NCBI RefSeq assembly: GCF_900188115.1
Contig: NZ_FZNW01000020.1
Coordinates: forward strand, 38,426-102,425
From: Haloechinothrix alba
GTDB lineage: Bacteria; Actinomycetota; Actinomycetes; Mycobacteriales; Pseudonocardiaceae
DNA length: 64,000 nucleotides
Direction: 5' to 3'
Each line of letters starts with the position of its first letter. Position 1 is the first letter of the stretch. The notes under the pieces are model-generated. The model searched no databases. It had not been told where the DNA came from and was given only the letters and a program-made list of their open reading frames with translations. This document shows positions 63,921 to 64,000 of this stretch, piece after piece. The translations under genes were made by a program, and so were the position numbers.

Positions 63921-64000
63921 GTGTCGGAGTTCGTGCAGGTTGTTGGTCCGGCTGGGGTGATGTTCGTCCCGGCCGGGCAGGCGCCTGCGGTCGCGTTCAC
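63921..64000 (+). CDS. Unidentified gene, 3' end outside window
   Basis: Starts at a GTG with MSEFVQVVGPAGVMFVPAGQ and APAVAFT and runs off the right edge. The sequence is coding-like but too short (27 residues) to identify. It is preceded by GGTGGTG. Divergent from the orphan frame at 63590. Confidence 0.45.
   Translation, partial: MSEFVQVVGPAGVMFVPAGQAPAVAF

Overview
The window comes from a high-GC actinomycete, most probably a member of the Pseudonocardiaceae or a close relative. The signs are GTG/TTG starts, mycothiol- and menaquinone-type genes, CsbD/ANTAR/DUF397-type actinobacterial families, a type VII (ESX-like) effector module, and a block from rdgB to dinG whose gene order matches the Mycobacterium tuberculosis Rv1329c-Rv1341 region. 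The genus cannot be fixed from sequence alone. No rRNA, CRISPR array, phage or intact insertion sequence was seen. One tRNA gene is present.

Layout. 1-6.8 kb: a truncated membrane diguanylate cyclase, an LCP cell-wall ligase, an XRE regulator preceded by a perfect palindrome, a Baeyer-Villiger-type monooxygenase divergent from a TetR regulator, and small conserved proteins. 6.9-16.9 kb: a tRNA with anticodon UAG and a short variable loop, menC, a divergent MshC/CysRS-like ligase, a cyclic-nucleotide-binding protein with purU, glgC convergent with a trehalose-phosphate synthase, trpS, and two paralogous CxxC microproteins. 16.9-22.3 kb: the csoR-copA copper module with operator-like boxes, and divergent surface lipoproteins (polysaccharide deacetylase and DUF4015 glycosidase). 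22.4-25.5 kb: an EspC-like protein, a WxG-bearing DUF1023 hydrolase and two tandemly duplicated lipoproteins. 25.6-28.3 kb: a DUF397/XRE-DUF5753 pair, an operator-like palindrome and a decayed BCCT transporter.

29-41.4 kb is a conserved housekeeping block: bcp, rdgB-rph, an Rv1339-type metallo-hydrolase, murI, rhomboid protease, cysM-cysO-mec (sulfur-carrier cysteine synthesis), an S58 peptidase, DUF2017-clpS and the NAD-salvage pair pncB-pncA. It is followed by a neutral ceramidase. 41.8-51 kb looks like a stress-response neighbourhood: a stand-alone LigD polymerase domain, DUF3140, a STAS protein, CsbD, a Rho-N-like protein, two GAF-ANTAR regulators, a ClpC-type ATPase and DUF2267, with several GTTT/GGGTA(C) SigB-like promoter candidates. 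51.4-64 kb holds a secreted anchor protein, dinG, serB-ctaD, an alpha/beta hydrolase, a nucleotide-pyrophosphatase-like enzyme, a double 3-hydroxyacyl-CoA dehydrogenase, and a compact J-domain operon with a consensus sigma-70 promoter in an unusually AT-rich patch.

The most interesting items are the putative secreted lipase with duplicated lipoproteins (architecture resembling a type VII effector with lipoprotein immunity), the CysO tail that ends -GGAR beside its JAMM protease, the short tRNA with a Leu anticodon, the divergent MshC-like paralogue, dispersed long palindromes, and the J-domain micro-operon at the right edge.
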